Shown here one piece after another: positions 43,090 to 52,640 of a stretch of DNA of 64,000 bases (its first letter is position 1; the number at the start of each line of letters is the position of its first letter). Location of the stretch: positions 310,001 through 374,000 of the forward strand of contig NZ_JAGKSQ010000005.1 of assembly GCF_017939705.1 (NCBI RefSeq), read 5' to 3'. A program made the translations under genes and the position numbers. The notes beneath the pieces are model-generated. The model ran no database searches and had not been told where the DNA came from. It saw only the letters and a program-made list of their open reading frames with translations. Source of the stretch: Halalkalibacter suaedae (GTDB taxonomy: Bacteria; Bacillota; Bacilli; Bacillales; Bacillaceae_D).

Positions 43090-43527
43090 TTAAATCTCTC
43101 CTTCTTCCATAAGCGCCAACAGAGCAAGGTGGTAGCCCTTAAAACCAAGTCCAACGATTTGCCCTCTTGAAACTGCCGCAGTCACAGATTCATGACGAAA
43201 TGCTTCTCTTGCATGGACATTTGACAAATGGACTTCAATAACTGGAACAGAAACACTTGCAATTGCATCTCGAATTGCGTAGCTATAGTGAGTGAATGCA
43301 CCTGGATTTAGAATAACCCCTGCACCTACATCACCTGCTGCATGTATCCAATTAATTAGTTGACCTTCTTCATTTGACTGAAAACAGCTAACTTCACAGC
43401 TAGTTTGTTTTCCTTTTTCTTTAATAAATGCTTCTAAATCGCTAAGTGTTTCATGTCCATATACATTCGGCTCTCTTAAGCCTAAACGATTTAAATTTGG
43501 TCCATTAATTACATACACCTGTTTCAA
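43090..43527 (-). CDS. aroQ: Type II 3-dehydroquinate dehydratase
   Basis: Third step of the shikimate pathway. 145 aa. Visible are NGPNLNRLGLREPNVYG (with catalytic Arg and Tyr), NSNEEGQLINWIH-type FQSNEEGQLINWIH, NPGAFTHYSYAIRDA and EVHLSNVHAREAFRHES. The longest frame begins with GTG at 43539, where the ribosome binding site would abut the start. The TTG at 43527 has 11-nt spacing and gives the family-like N-terminus MKQVYVINGPN. Confidence 0.94.
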   Translation of the reverse strand: MKQVYVINGPNLNRLGLREPNVYGHETLSDLEAFIKEKGKQTSCEVSCFQSNEEGQLINWIHAAGDVGAGVILNPGAFTHYSYAIRDAIASVSVPVIEVHLSNVHAREAFRHESVTAAVSRGQIVGLGFKGYHLALLALMEEGEI

Positions 43528-43608
43528 TGGGCTACCCACTCCTCACGTCTTTTTGCCTTGTATTCTATCTAACATTGTAGCATATTTCAGCAAAAAGAGA
43601 GGGGACAA

Positions 43609-44082
43609 TTAACTTTGTTGGTGTTGTTCAGCATATTCAAATGAAATTGAGTAACCAATAAATGTACCATATAAAACATAAAGGCATATAGATGTAATAA
43701 TCGTATTGACATCTAAATTCTGTAATGCTTTTAAACCTGGGAAGATTGGATTTAAAACAAAGAAAACAATAAACCATAGAACCAATCCGAAAACAACGCC
43801 AACCCACATTTTATTTATCTTTTGTAGGATTAGCTTATATAAAAAAGCCACTCCAATTGAAAGCACGGCAATTAATCCAATACCAACTAGTTGTCCCATA
43901 TAGGTATCTTTCCAATCTCCAAGTGCAAAAGGCATAAGTGCTAATGCAGGTCCTACGCGAATAAAATTAAAGTAGAAAGCAAAATAACCAACGAGCGACC
44001 AGATTATGCCACCAAACAATCCAATCAACGCAACCTTACCTCCAAAAGACATTTGTTCAACTTCTGTTTTATTTTCCATCAT
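43609..44082 (-). CDS. yqhR: Conserved membrane protein YqhR
   Basis: About 157 aa with four to five predicted membrane helices and a conserved FNFIRVGPALALMPFALGDWK loop landmark. GGAGGTG precedes tandem ATG codons (44082 and 44079), which are preferred to the longest frame at 44133. Function unknown. It lies upstream of aroQ as in B. subtilis. Confidence 0.88.
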   Translation of the reverse strand: MMENKTEVEQMSFGGKVALIGLFGGIIWSLVGYFAFYFNFIRVGPALALMPFALGDWKDTYMGQLVGIGLIAVLSIGVAFLYKLILQKINKMWVGVVFGLVLWFIVFFVLNPIFPGLKALQNLDVNTIITSICLYVLYGTFIGYSISFEYAEQHQQS

Positions 44083-44309
44083 TACAACACCTCCATTTGT
44101 TAGTATGTCCCAACAAAGGTGGTGAAAATCCACGAATGAAAAGCATTTTCTTTGTCTATATTTAGTAATAAAGGCTATTTTTCAATGCAACTCTATTTAG
44201 ACAATTAGAGGATTATTAAGATATCATGTAGAATTAGTAACAAGGATTGATCAATTGATAAAATGAACATTTCACTTATTAATGTGACCTATTGGAGGTG
44301 GGCAAACTG

Positions 44310-44711
44310 ATGCAATCGATCATGAAATACGTCATTCCTGCTGTCCTTATATTAGCTGTTATTGGACTTGTATTAAACCCTTTCGATTTCTTAAGGCAAA
44401 TAGTAACGATTGCTGTTATTGCAGGTATTATCTTCCTTATATACAGACTATATATGTCACGTAAATATGGGATCCCCTTTTTGCCATCTCAATCTGGACC
44501 TTCTCGTGCCCAAATCAGGAAAGCGAAACGAACAAGTACTCAAAAAGTGACCCAACCACCCTCGAAGTTCCGTCCAAGAACTAGCTCAGGAAATTCAAAA
44601 AGCAAAAAGAAATCTGAACCTCTTTTGAAAAAAAGACGTGAGGACCATCAATTAACCGTAATAGAAGGCAAAAAAAATAAAAGCAAAAAAAAGAATCGAG
44701 CACTTTTTTAA
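44310..44711 (+). CDS. yqhP: SA1362/YqhP family membrane protein
   Basis: 133 aa: two hydrophobic helices near the N-terminus (about residues 7-24 and 29-47) and a long, very basic, Ser/Lys-rich cytoplasmic tail (KSKKKSEPLLKKRRED, KKNKSKKKNRALF). GGAGGTG lies 9 nt before the ATG at 44310, so the upstream in-frame TTG at 44292 is rejected. It is divergent from yqhR. Function unknown. Confidence 0.85.
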   Translation: MQSIMKYVIPAVLILAVIGLVLNPFDFLRQIVTIAVIAGIIFLIYRLYMSRKYGIPFLPSQSGPSRAQIRKAKRTSTQKVTQPPSKFRPRTSSGNSKSKKKSEPLLKKRREDHQLTVIEGKKNKSKKKNRALF

Positions 44712-44726
44712 CGCTCGATTCTTTTT
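44688..44726. terminator. Bidirectional terminator between yqhP and yqhO
   Basis: A 14-bp stem AAAAAGAATCGAGC / GCTCGATTCTTTTT serves both convergent genes and overlaps the yqhP stop. Confidence 0.85.
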
Positions 44727-45621
44727 AATAGCTCCATTTCTTTAAAAATTTCTCTGCTTCGTTTCTCCCCAGTAAAATCAAATCTTCTTTTTGCTCATCT
44801 GACAATGAAAAATCGGTTGCTTTAATATCCTGAACTGGAATAAAGACAATATTCCTTGCATGTTCATCATCAATATATCGAATATCATGAGCATTGCTCA
44901 TCGTTTCAAATAAGGCTCGATACATATCAACCGCGTTTTTTATTTTATTTGACGGAAGTTCTTTAATCTCAGGAGTTAATTGAAATCCAATGGCTGGTTT
45001 TTTCCACCTTTTTGTAGCACCGTCCATGAATAACCACATTGGAAAATTACTTAAAATTCCTCCATCAACAATATAAGAAGGTTTCCCCCCACCGGCACGA
45101 CTATATATCTTTACTGGTTCAAAGAAAAATGGGATACTGCAGCTCATTCGAATAGCCCTAGCTACTGGAAATCGTTCAGGTATGACGCCATACTTCTGCA
45201 AATCATCTGGTAAAACTAGCAACCGTCCTTTTGATAGATCAGATGCGATAATTTTCAATGAACCATTGGGTAGATCATCAAAAGTCCTAATTCCACGTGC
45301 TTCTAATACTGTCTTTAACCATTGTTCTAACGCATCCCCACGATAAAGCCCAAGACGAAAATACATATGAATCCATTTCGCCATCGGAAAAGGGAGATAC
45401 GACATTCGCTCATCTTTAAACTCTTCAACGTCCAGCTCATTCAACAAACTAAATAACTCCTCGCTACTATACCCTGCTTGAATTAGTGCGGCGATAATGG
45501 CACCTGCACTCGAACCAGCTAAACGATCGAACTCATATCCTTGCTCCTCCATAATTTGCAGGGCACCGACAAAAGCAAAGGCCTTTACTCCACCACCCGC
45601 AAATACTCCGTCGACTTTCAT
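44725..45621 (-). CDS. yqhO: Patatin-like phospholipase YqhO
   Basis: Predicted serine lipase/acyl hydrolase. 298 aa. Oxyanion glycine-rich loop AGGGVKAFAF (residues 8-17), nucleophile elbow GSSAGA (near 37-42), and catalytic aspartate in DGGILSNFP (near 189-197). These three motifs make it a complete patatin-type enzyme. Substrate unknown. GGAGG-type site precedes the ATG. Confidence 0.9.
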   Translation of the reverse strand: MKVDGVFAGGGVKAFAFVGALQIMEEQGYEFDRLAGSSAGAIIAALIQAGYSSEELFSLLNELDVEEFKDERMSYLPFPMAKWIHMYFRLGLYRGDALEQWLKTVLEARGIRTFDDLPNGSLKIIASDLSKGRLLVLPDDLQKYGVIPERFPVARAIRMSCSIPFFFEPVKIYSRAGGGKPSYIVDGGILSNFPMWLFMDGATKRWKKPAIGFQLTPEIKELPSNKIKNAVDMYRALFETMSNAHDIRYIDDEHARNIVFIPVQDIKATDFSLSDEQKEDLILLGRNEAEKFLKKWSY

Positions 45622-45683
45622 ATTTATCGCCTCCTTTTAAAGACTATGAAACGAACAAGCTGATACGTGCCTAAAACGTAAAA

Positions 45684-45708
45684 AAAACATTCTCTACTGG
45701 AATGTTTT
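45684..45708 (-). terminator. Terminator of mntR
   Basis: A 9-bp stem AAAACATTC / GAATGTTTT overlaps the end of mntR. The minus strand continues TTTTTTTTACG. Confidence 0.75.
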
Positions 45709-46135
45709 AATTAGATTCTTCACTATTCTGCTTTTGAATTTGCTCTAATACTTCTCTTCGCTTAGGGTCCTCTTGAAAATATTGGACAAGATCACCAATT
45801 CGATCAATCGCATCCCAGCTTAAATGATGTTCAATTCCTTCCACGTCTTGGTAAATATATTCATTATGGACACCGATCATTCTAAGAAAGTTTTCTAATA
45901 GTTCATGACGATAAACTAATCGTTTTCCGATTTTTTTCCCTTTACTAGTTAGAATTAATCCACGATAACGTTCATAAATTAAGTAGTCGCTTTTGTCTAG
46001 CTTTTGGACCATTTTTGTGACAGATGAAGGGTGGACTTCTAATGCCTCTGCAATATCGGAAACGCGAGCGTACCCTTTTTCCTCAATTAGTATATATATA
46101 CGTTCTAAATAATCTTCCATACTAGGTGTTGGCAT
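45707..46135 (-). CDS. mntR: Manganese transport regulator MntR
   Basis: DtxR-family Mn(II)-dependent repressor of manganese uptake. 142 aa. N-terminal winged helix with [34 protein letters not shown], and metal ligands including Asp8, Glu and His residues in [16 protein letters not shown]. The longest frame starts at 46234; the ATG at 46135 has GGAGGGG upstream and the standard N-terminus. Close homologue of B. subtilis MntR along its whole length. Confidence 0.97.
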   Translation of the reverse strand: MPTPSMEDYLERIYILIEEKGYARVSDIAEALEVHPSSVTKMVQKLDKSDYLIYERYRGLILTSKGKKIGKRLVYRHELLENFLRMIGVHNEYIYQDVEGIEHHLSWDAIDRIGDLVQYFQEDPKRREVLEQIQKQNSEESN

Positions 46136-46198
46136 TATGTCCCCTCCAAAGTTAATCACCGCTCGAAACGATGCAACATAAAAAAGTGTAACACTACT

Positions 46199-46227
46199 AT
46201 AGTACACAAATTTTTTGGAGAGGACAA
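46199..46227 (-). promoter_or_regulatory. Candidate SigA promoter of mntR
   Basis: Minus strand -35 TTGTCC (46227-46222), a 17-bp spacer and -10 TACTAT (46204-46199), between the splB stop and mntR. Confidence 0.5.
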
Positions 46228-46241
46228 TGCTCATTAGCGAA

Positions 46242-47267
46242 TTAAGTAAAATACTCGATCTTGGCTTGTGGAAAAAAATGTCCGATATAAGATTGAATCG
46301 TTTCTTTTAATTCATCTGCTTCCTCATTCTTATAGACATATTTCCCTCGTCCATATCTTCCCCATTTGTATTTACGTTCTTCCTCATTCATCTCAAGCTT
46401 AGATTTTGGATACCTTTTCTGTATGATGTTTTTAGCGGTTTTTGTAAACCGATGCTGGATTAGCTCAAACGTCAGATCCTTTTTCGCATACAGAGGAAGA
46501 ATTGCCTCTAGTCGTTCGAATAACTCATGATATCCTTCTTTCCAATTCTCATGTCTGATTAGCGGGGCGACAATAAAACCTAAAGGATAATCGGCCTTTG
46601 CAACCTTCCCTGCAGCTTCAATTCGTTCAAGGAATGAAGAGGTTCCTGGTTCATATTGTTTGATCACGTGATCTGAGTTAACACTAAACCTGAAACGAGT
46701 ATTCCCATTATGTTTCGCGTCAAGTAGATGATCAACATGCTTATACTTAGTGACAAATCGTAACCGGCCTGAGTCCGTTTGTCCAATATGCTCGATTGTC
46801 TTTTTTAATGAATGGGTTAAATGATCTAGACCAACAACATCAGATGTACAGGCAGCTTCAAATCTTGTAATTTCAGGTTCTCTTTCCTTAATGTATTGGT
46901 CAGCTGCATCAAAAATCTCATCAAGATTTACATACGTTCGAATATAAGGTTTGTTGCCAAGGGTTGTTTGCAAATAACAATAATGACAATGCCCCATACA
47001 CCCAGTTGCAAGAGGAATTGCGTACTCAGCAGACGGTTTCGATGTATCAAACTTCAATGTTTTTCTAACACCGATGACTAATGTTGATTTCGCGTTGCGG
47101 TATTGCTGTAGCTCGTTCTTTCCTGGAATGTTTCTCACCTGATTATGGGAGGTGGTTTCCCTAATTTCTACGCCCTTCTTCTCAAATTTCTCTTTTAATT
47201 CACGACCAAGTGGATAATCAAGTGCTCCTGGTTCAATATAGACCAGCTGTGGTTCAAATGCTTTCAT
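46242..47267 (-). CDS. splB: Spore photoproduct lyase
   Basis: Radical-SAM enzyme that reverses the spore photoproduct (thymine dimer) during germination. 341 aa. Iron-sulfur motif CMGHCHYC (CxxxCxxC, near residues 90-97), [13 protein letters not shown] context, the VGLDHL and RFSVNSD regions, and C-terminal substrate residues ([10 protein letters not shown]). In B. subtilis it is transcribed in the forespore by SigG; no splA lies upstream here. Confidence 0.96.
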   Translation of the reverse strand: MKAFEPQLVYIEPGALDYPLGRELKEKFEKKGVEIRETTSHNQVRNIPGKNELQQYRNAKSTLVIGVRKTLKFDTSKPSAEYAIPLATGCMGHCHYCYLQTTLGNKPYIRTYVNLDEIFDAADQYIKEREPEITRFEAACTSDVVGLDHLTHSLKKTIEHIGQTDSGRLRFVTKYKHVDHLLDAKHNGNTRFRFSVNSDHVIKQYEPGTSSFLERIEAAGKVAKADYPLGFIVAPLIRHENWKEGYHELFERLEAILPLYAKKDLTFELIQHRFTKTAKNIIQKRYPKSKLEMNEEERKYKWGRYGRGKYVYKNEEADELKETIQSYIGHFFPQAKIEYFT

Positions 47268-47344
47268 CTTCTTTGCACCTCTCTTTTACTATTAGCATGT
47301 TCACTTGGTCGCCCTTTCCTTCTGTTAATTATTAGAAAAAAAAA

Positions 47345-47377
47345 GACGTATTAGTGGCCGTTTGCCTCTAATACGTC
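47345..47377 (-). terminator. Terminator of nrdJ
   Basis: A 10-bp stem GACGTATTAG / CTAATACGTC. The minus strand continues with TTTTTTTTTC. Confidence 0.88.
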
Positions 47378-47386
47378 AAATTTATT

Positions 47387-49936
47387 TTATAATCCACACT
47401 TCAATTGAGCACCACAACTTGTGCACGTGTTACAACCACCGATATCTTCAACATGTCCTTCTCGACATACTGGGCAGGTATTACCTACTTCAGAACCTAT
47501 CGTTACATCTGTTGAGCGAATATCAGTTACCGTGTCGACTACAGCTTTATTTGTATTTTGTACACCTGTTTCATTATCATCAAAACGGTTATCCTCCGCC
47601 TTTAACGATAGAACCTGTGCATCCCGACTACCGTCAACATATACAGTCCCACCTTTTGCTCCACCGCTATAAAGACGTTCATATACAGCTTGAACCTGTT
47701 CTACTGTATATCCTCTAGGTGCGTTAACCGTCTTTGAAAGAGAGCTATCAACCCAACGCTGGATAATACACTGAACATCAGCGTGAGCTTCAGGTGCTAA
47801 TTCCATTGTTGAAATGAACCACTCAGGTAACTGATTAGGATCTGCTTCTGGATGTTCTTTTAGATAATCCTCTACAATTCCAGCTTTCACTTCAATAAAC
47901 TTCCCTAAACGACCGCTGCGGAAATATGAAAATGAGAAATACGGTTCAAGCCCTGTTGAAACACCAACCATCGTTCCTGTGCTACCAGTTGGAGCAACCG
48001 TAAGAAGATGAGAGTTTCTAATTCCATATTTCAATATTCCTTCGCGAATATCCTCAGGCATTTGTTGCATATAGCCTGAATGAATAAAGTTATTACGAAG
48101 AGCGGCTGTCTGTTCTTCTGTTTCACCAACTAAAAATGGAAAGCTTCCTTTTTCCTTTGCAAGCTCAATACTAGTTCTATATGCAGTTGTCGCAATTGTT
48201 TCAAACACACGATCAACCATAGCATTACCTTCATTCGAACCATATACAGTTTGGCAATAAATCAGTAAATCATGCAAGCCCATAACACCAAGGCCAACAC
48301 GACGCTCACCCTTGGCCTGCTTTGTATTTTCTTCTAAAAAGTATGGTGTCGCATCAATAACGTTATCTTGCATGCGTACCCCTACTTCAACTGTTTTCTT
48401 TAGCTTTTCATAATCCACTGTTTTTGTTTCTTTGTCTGCCATTTCAGCTAAATTAATTGCAGCTAAATTACAAACTGAAAAAGGTGCTAGTGGTTGCTCA
48501 CCACATGGGTTCGTCGCAACGACCTTTTGTCCATATGCTGTCGCATTCGTTTTTTCATTTGCATTATCAATAAAGAAAATACCTGGCTCTGCACTATATG
48601 TTGCACAAATATTAATAAGATTCCAAAGTTCTTTTGCCTTGATTAAACGATATGTTCTAATAGTATGCCCGAGTTTTTTCCATTCTCTGACATCGCCTAT
48701 TTCATGCCAGCTTAGGTTGTATTCGTTCATTTGTTCTTCATTATAGTTTTCTACATCTGGAAAACGAAGTGCATATTCTTCATCATTTTCGACTGCTTCC
48801 ATAAATTCTTTTGTTAAACAAACAGAAATATTCGCACCAGTGAGGAATTCAGAATTATTAACGGTATACGTTCCACCGATTTGTAACTTTTCTTCTGCTT
48901 CTTTGATCACTTTTGGATCAAATCCGCCTTGACCCTCCATCGTCTTAAAGTTAATAATACCTTGGTACATTGCTTCCTCAACTTGTGTAAGCGGGGTAAA
49001 GGAAAGCTTGTCCTTAACTAATTTCTGGATCTGTTGATCATTTGAGTTTTCAAGCAAGAAACGTAAAATTCTTGGGTTTTGCATTTTTGAAATAATAAAT
49101 TCTAAAATATCTGGATGCCAATCGGCGAGCATGATCATCTGGGCCCCACGTCTTGATCCACCTTGCTCGACAAGATGAGTAAGCTTTGCAATATCATCTA
49201 ACCACGAAACTGATCCTGATGATTTCCCATTGACTCCACGAGCAAGCGTGTTACGAGGTCTAAGTGTTGAACCATTTGTTCCAACTCCACCACCACGGCT
49301 CATTATTTCCATCACTTGTTTACGGTGCTCTGATATTCCTTCTCTTGAATCTCGAACATATGGCATAACGTAACAGTTAAAGTATGTCACATCCGTCTCT
49401 GCACCAGCTCCGTACAATACACGACCTGCCGGGATAAAGTTCAATGACACTAACTGATGATAGAATTGTTTAAATACCTCTTGCCGTTTTTCTTCAGTTG
49501 TTTCAACGGAGGCTAGCCCTGTTGCGTTACGCTTTGCAATTTGTTCATAGTATAATTCTAGAGGCTTTTCAATGGTTTCAATAGACCGATAGACAATACC
49601 TGTTTCTGCAGCCTCTCCCTCAAGTACACCTCTAAATTCCTCATCCACCAATACTTTTACTTGGTTGTTATCACGATTTAATTCCACTACAAAACCATAC
49701 CCTCTTGCTGGAAACTTAGGGTCGTCTTTTACTGTTAAAACAACAAAGTCTCCCTCTTTAAGAGTCTTCTTCTCTGTGTCCTTAAATGTATAACGATCAA
49801 GCATTACAAGACGGGAGACACCTTTTTTTGTTTGGTGCATATCCTCTGTAATTGGATGTACTTGTGGAAATAACTCAATATCCTCGTTTAAACTGTTAAT
49901 ATTGAGACGCATTACATTTGTCATTGTCATGGCCAT
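47387..49936 (-). CDS. nrdJ: Adenosylcobalamin-dependent ribonucleotide reductase (class II)
   Basis: Reduces ribonucleotides with a B12-derived radical and needs no oxygen. 849 aa: N-terminal extension, barrel domain with NPCGEQPLAPFSVCNLAAINL (active-site Cys and Asn-x-Cys-x-Glu), GVGTNGSTLRPRNT, and the APTGSTGTMVGVSTGLEP segment. The C-terminal zinc-ribbon-like tail has four CxxC-type pairs (CPVC, CNTC, CTSC) for re-reduction. GAGGAGG precedes the ATG. Two NrdR-like boxes lie upstream. No riboswitch for cobalamin is apparent. Confidence 0.95.
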   Translation of the reverse strand: MAMTMTNVMRLNINSLNEDIELFPQVHPITEDMHQTKKGVSRLVMLDRYTFKDTEKKTLKEGDFVVLTVKDDPKFPARGYGFVVELNRDNNQVKVLVDEEFRGVLEGEAAETGIVYRSIETIEKPLELYYEQIAKRNATGLASVETTEEKRQEVFKQFYHQLVSLNFIPAGRVLYGAGAETDVTYFNCYVMPYVRDSREGISEHRKQVMEIMSRGGGVGTNGSTLRPRNTLARGVNGKSSGSVSWLDDIAKLTHLVEQGGSRRGAQMIMLADWHPDILEFIISKMQNPRILRFLLENSNDQQIQKLVKDKLSFTPLTQVEEAMYQGIINFKTMEGQGGFDPKVIKEAEEKLQIGGTYTVNNSEFLTGANISVCLTKEFMEAVENDEEYALRFPDVENYNEEQMNEYNLSWHEIGDVREWKKLGHTIRTYRLIKAKELWNLINICATYSAEPGIFFIDNANEKTNATAYGQKVVATNPCGEQPLAPFSVCNLAAINLAEMADKETKTVDYEKLKKTVEVGVRMQDNVIDATPYFLEENTKQAKGERRVGLGVMGLHDLLIYCQTVYGSNEGNAMVDRVFETIATTAYRTSIELAKEKGSFPFLVGETEEQTAALRNNFIHSGYMQQMPEDIREGILKYGIRNSHLLTVAPTGSTGTMVGVSTGLEPYFSFSYFRSGRLGKFIEVKAGIVEDYLKEHPEADPNQLPEWFISTMELAPEAHADVQCIIQRWVDSSLSKTVNAPRGYTVEQVQAVYERLYSGGAKGGTVYVDGSRDAQVLSLKAEDNRFDDNETGVQNTNKAVVDTVTDIRSTDVTIGSEVGNTCPVCREGHVEDIGGCNTCTSCGAQLKCGL

Positions 49937-50037
49937 TGATTGTTTCCTCCTCTTTCAACAAAAGATAATTTCATAGATCTTCTGCTCGTCCTATGCTGAA
50001 ATATTCTTGGGTAAGCTTACCACAGAGCAATACATAT
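49937..50037. other. nrdJ leader
   Basis: About 100 nt between the NrdR-like boxes and the nrdJ start. No cobalamin riboswitch core or terminator was recognised. Confidence 0.4.
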
Positions 50038-50086
50038 ATTCAACATATAGTGTTAAACTTTATAATAAATATACTATATATAGTAA
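50038..50086 (-). promoter_or_regulatory. Paired NrdR-like boxes upstream of nrdJ
   Basis: ATACTATATATAGTAA (50071-50086) matches the NrdR box ACACWATATWTWGTGT closely, with the perfect core ACTATATATAGT. A weaker second half (CAACATATAGTGT, about 50041-50053) lies 33 bp away, a typical tandem spacing of about three helical turns. A TATTAT/TATAAA -10-like stretch lies between them. NrdR represses ribonucleotide reductase genes. Confidence 0.6.
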
Positions 50087-50265
50087 TACATCTTGTTCTT
50101 TATTTAATTTGTCAACTTTAAAATAGCTCAATTTAGCTTGAATAAATTAGTTTGAATGCATTTTTAGTAGATATTTCACTTATTTTGAACGATTTTGTCA
50201 GTTGCATCACACGATAATAGAAAAAGAATTGATGTACCAAAGCTTTCACATATGTCATAAAATAA

Positions 50266-50296
50266 TTGACAAAAAAAATTTTTTTTGTTCTCATAA
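50266..50296 (+). promoter_or_regulatory. Candidate promoter of dat
   Basis: -35 TTGACA (50266-50271) is perfect, but the nearest -10-like CATAAA is 20 bp away across an A7T8 tract. The tract may bend DNA. The rest of the 50087-50265 spacer shows nothing recognisable. Confidence 0.35.
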
Positions 50297-50351
50297 ATGA
50301 AGGAAACAACTTCTACATATGTAAGAAAAAAAGGGCAGCTGGAGGAACTAT

Positions 50352-51179
50352 ATGGAGTATGTACTAATCAATCAATCCATTTTACCTAAGGAAGAAGCAT
50401 ATATAAACATCAACGATCGTGGCTATCATTTCGGGGACGGCATATATGAGGTCATCCGCATATATGAACAAAAACCATTCGCTCTAGATTTACATCTATC
50501 TCGTCTCGCGTCTAGTGCAGAGAAGCTTGATTTGCCGCTACCTTATTCGATAGAGGAGCTCAAGGTATTACTATTATCATTAGTAGAAAAAAACACGATC
50601 ACTAACGGGACGATTTATTTTCAAGTGACTCGTGGAATTGCTCCACGTAATCACTTGTATTCTCGTGAAACAGAAAGTACCTTAACTGCATTTACGCAGG
50701 TGTTCGCAAGTGACAAGCAACTAGAAGATGGCATTCACGTATGGCTCACACCTGATATTCGCTGGTTACGTTGTGATATAAAAACAATTAATCTATTAGG
50801 TAACGTTCTAGCCAAACGGGAAGCAGCAGATAATCAATGTCACGAAGCGATCATGCACCGGGATCGTATCTTAACTGAAGGGTCCTCATCAAATCTTTTT
50901 TTAGTTAAGGATCATGTTCTATATACACATCCAGCGACAAATTTAATCCTTAACGGAATTACAAGACAAATCGTCATTCAATTAGCATTGAATGAAGGGA
51001 TCGATGTCATTGAGGAACCGTTCCCTTTTGACGTTCTTGAGCATGCTGATGAAGCATTTATTACTAGCACTTCAATGGAAATAACACCAATTAATCAAGT
51101 AAAAGGTGAACTTACTACAACCATTCCACTTGGACCAGTGACAAAAAGACTTAGAGATCTGTTTAAAAACCAGCTTTAA
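50352..51179 (+). CDS. dat: D-amino acid aminotransferase
   Basis: PLP enzyme that makes D-Glu from D-Ala and 2-oxoglutarate for the cell wall. 275 aa, class IV fold. N-terminal DRGYHFGDGIYEVIRIY, catalytic lysine in CDIKTINLLGNVLAK (near residue 143), ITEGSSSNLF-type LTEGSSSNLFLV and TSTSMEITPI near the C-terminus. GGAGGAAC precedes the ATG by about 5-6 nt. The only plus-strand enzyme gene in this stretch; convergent with lipM. Confidence 0.95.
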   Translation: MEYVLINQSILPKEEAYININDRGYHFGDGIYEVIRIYEQKPFALDLHLSRLASSAEKLDLPLPYSIEELKVLLLSLVEKNTITNGTIYFQVTRGIAPRNHLYSRETESTLTAFTQVFASDKQLEDGIHVWLTPDIRWLRCDIKTINLLGNVLAKREAADNQCHEAIMHRDRILTEGSSSNLFLVKDHVLYTHPATNLILNGITRQIVIQLALNEGIDVIEEPFPFDVLEHADEAFITSTSMEITPINQVKGELTTTIPLGPVTKRLRDLFKNQL

Positions 51180-51185
51180 ATTGAG

Positions 51186-51218
51186 GAAGGCCGTCAACTG
51201 GGAACATTGACAGCCTTC
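51186..51218. terminator. Bidirectional terminator between dat and lipM
   Basis: Stem GAAGGCCGTCAA / TTGACAGCCTTC with a 9-nt loop lies in the 42-bp gap between the convergent genes. Confidence 0.75.
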
Positions 51219-51221
51219 TTT

Positions 51222-52058
51222 CTATCTACGATAATTCCATTCGTCGTTAGCATAGCGTTCTTGTGCAATTTGTTTCACAACTTTTTCCTCTGCCTCTGAA
51301 AGTGTATACGATTCCAACTCAATATTTAACCCTTTTTCAAATCCTTTTTTAAAGGATTGCTTTGCTTCTACCATTGATAGTGGAACTTCACGTAAGGCAT
51401 TGATCGCAACAGCTTTATTTTTGAAGTTTCTTTGCATTCTTTCTCTTAGCCTCTCACTTGAATATAGAAAGAGATCAAATAGCTTGTCTTCATCAATATC
51501 AAGGATAATCGAGCCATGCTGTAAGATAACACCCTTTTGCCGCGTTTGAGCACTTCCAGCTACTTTTCTTCCCTCAACGACAAGCTCATACCAAGAAGGT
51601 GCATCAAAACACACTGCTGATCGGGGATTCTTTAGTGCATTTTTTTCTTCCTCTGATCTCGGTATCGAAAAATAAGCATCAAGCCCAACATCTTTAAAGC
51701 CCTCAAGAATTCCTTCTGATATGACTCGATACGCCTCTGTCACTGTTGCTGGCATATTCGGATGGTCTTCGGATACAATTACACTATAGGTTAACTCTTG
51801 ATCATGAAGTACCCCCCTGCCACCAGTCGGTCTGCGAACAAACCCTAAGCCATATTCTCGAACCTTTTCCATATTTATTTCCTGATGTACTTTTTGAAAA
51901 TAACCAATTGATAGTGTTGCTGGATCCCAGCCATAAAAACGAATCGTTGGAGGAATCATCCCTTTGCTATGCCAATCAAGTAACGCTTCATCCAAAGCCA
52001 TATTATATGCTGGTGAACAATTACCTGAATCAATAAAACGCCAAGTTTCTTTCATCAT
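51222..52058 (-). CDS. lipM: Octanoyltransferase LipM
   Basis: Moves octanoyl groups from acyl-carrier protein to GcvH, first step of lipoic acid synthesis in Bacillus. 278 aa, the exact length of B. subtilis LipM. Signature [18 protein letters not shown], acyl-thioester cysteine in [13 protein letters not shown] (near 150), and lysine in [11 protein letters not shown]. Start moved from 52103 to 52058 to match the family N-terminus [12 protein letters not shown]. Functionally tied to the neighbouring glycine cleavage system and to BkdB, which both use lipoyl domains. Confidence 0.96.
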   Translation of the reverse strand: MMKETWRFIDSGNCSPAYNMALDEALLDWHSKGMIPPTIRFYGWDPATLSIGYFQKVHQEINMEKVREYGLGFVRRPTGGRGVLHDQELTYSVIVSEDHPNMPATVTEAYRVISEGILEGFKDVGLDAYFSIPRSEEEKNALKNPRSAVCFDAPSWYELVVEGRKVAGSAQTRQKGVILQHGSIILDIDEDKLFDLFLYSSERLRERMQRNFKNKAVAINALREVPLSMVEAKQSFKKGFEKGLNIELESYTLSEAEEKVVKQIAQERYANDEWNYRR

Positions 52059-52204
52059 CATCTCTTCTTTCCGCATTAGTCGTCTCCATTTTAACAGAGC
52101 CAAACCAACTCGCCAACATATCCCACTTCTAGTAATTGCGAAATTATGTGAAGACCTATATAATTAAACAAGATGTAAGAGAGAAAAGGGAGTGTCACGA
52201 ACGA

Positions 52205-52585
52205 ATGGATCTTTATGTGTTTCTTATTCTTTTAATTGTTATCTTAATCGTTATCTACAGTCGATTTCTTCACAAGCCAAAATATTTAACTACATTAACT
52301 CAGGAAGAGTTTGTACAAGGCTATCGCAAGGCTCAACTAATTGACGTACGTGAACCTCGTGAGTTTGATGGAGGACACATCCTAGGGGCACGAAACATTC
52401 CAATGTCACAGCTTCGTCAACGCCTAAATGAAGTTCGAACAGATCAGCCGGTGTATTTGTACTGCCAATCGAGTGCTAGAAGTAAGCAAGCTGCTCAAAT
52501 TTTAAAAAAGAAACGTGGTATTACAAATATTCACCATTTAAAGGGCGGCTTCAAGCAGTGGACAGGCAAAATTAAAAAGAAATAA
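52205..52585 (+). CDS. yqhL: Membrane-anchored rhodanese-like protein YqhL
   Basis: 126 aa: an N-terminal membrane helix (residues 2-20) and a rhodanese domain with active-site loop CQSSARSKQAA (Cys near 97), so persulfide transfer is possible. LIDVREPREFDGGHILGARNIPM is typical. ATG 52205 is preferred to the longest frame at 52136 because it gives the usual YqhL N-terminus; the AAAAGGGAG site is a little far (about 13 nt). Physiological substrate unknown. Confidence 0.9.
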   Translation: MDLYVFLILLIVILIVIYSRFLHKPKYLTTLTQEEFVQGYRKAQLIDVREPREFDGGHILGARNIPMSQLRQRLNEVRTDQPVYLYCQSSARSKQAAQILKKKRGITNIHHLKGGFKQWTGKIKKK

Positions 52586-52588
52586 AAA

Positions 52589-52629
52589 AAGAGGTATTCA
52601 AACGGTTATTCACCATTTGGGTACCTCTT
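52589..52629. terminator. Bidirectional terminator between yqhL and the LCP gene
   Basis: Outer stem AAGAGGTA / TACCTCTT with inner CAAACGGT / ACCATTTG lies between the two convergent genes; A and T runs on both sides. Confidence 0.8.
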
Positions 52630-52640
52630 ACTTTTTTTAA

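Noticed and set aside
44292-44309. TTG start for yqhP
   Set aside because: It lies within the ribosome binding site of the ATG at 44310.
49937-50351. Cobalamin riboswitch upstream of nrdJ
   Set aside because: No B12-box-like core or linked hairpins recognised.
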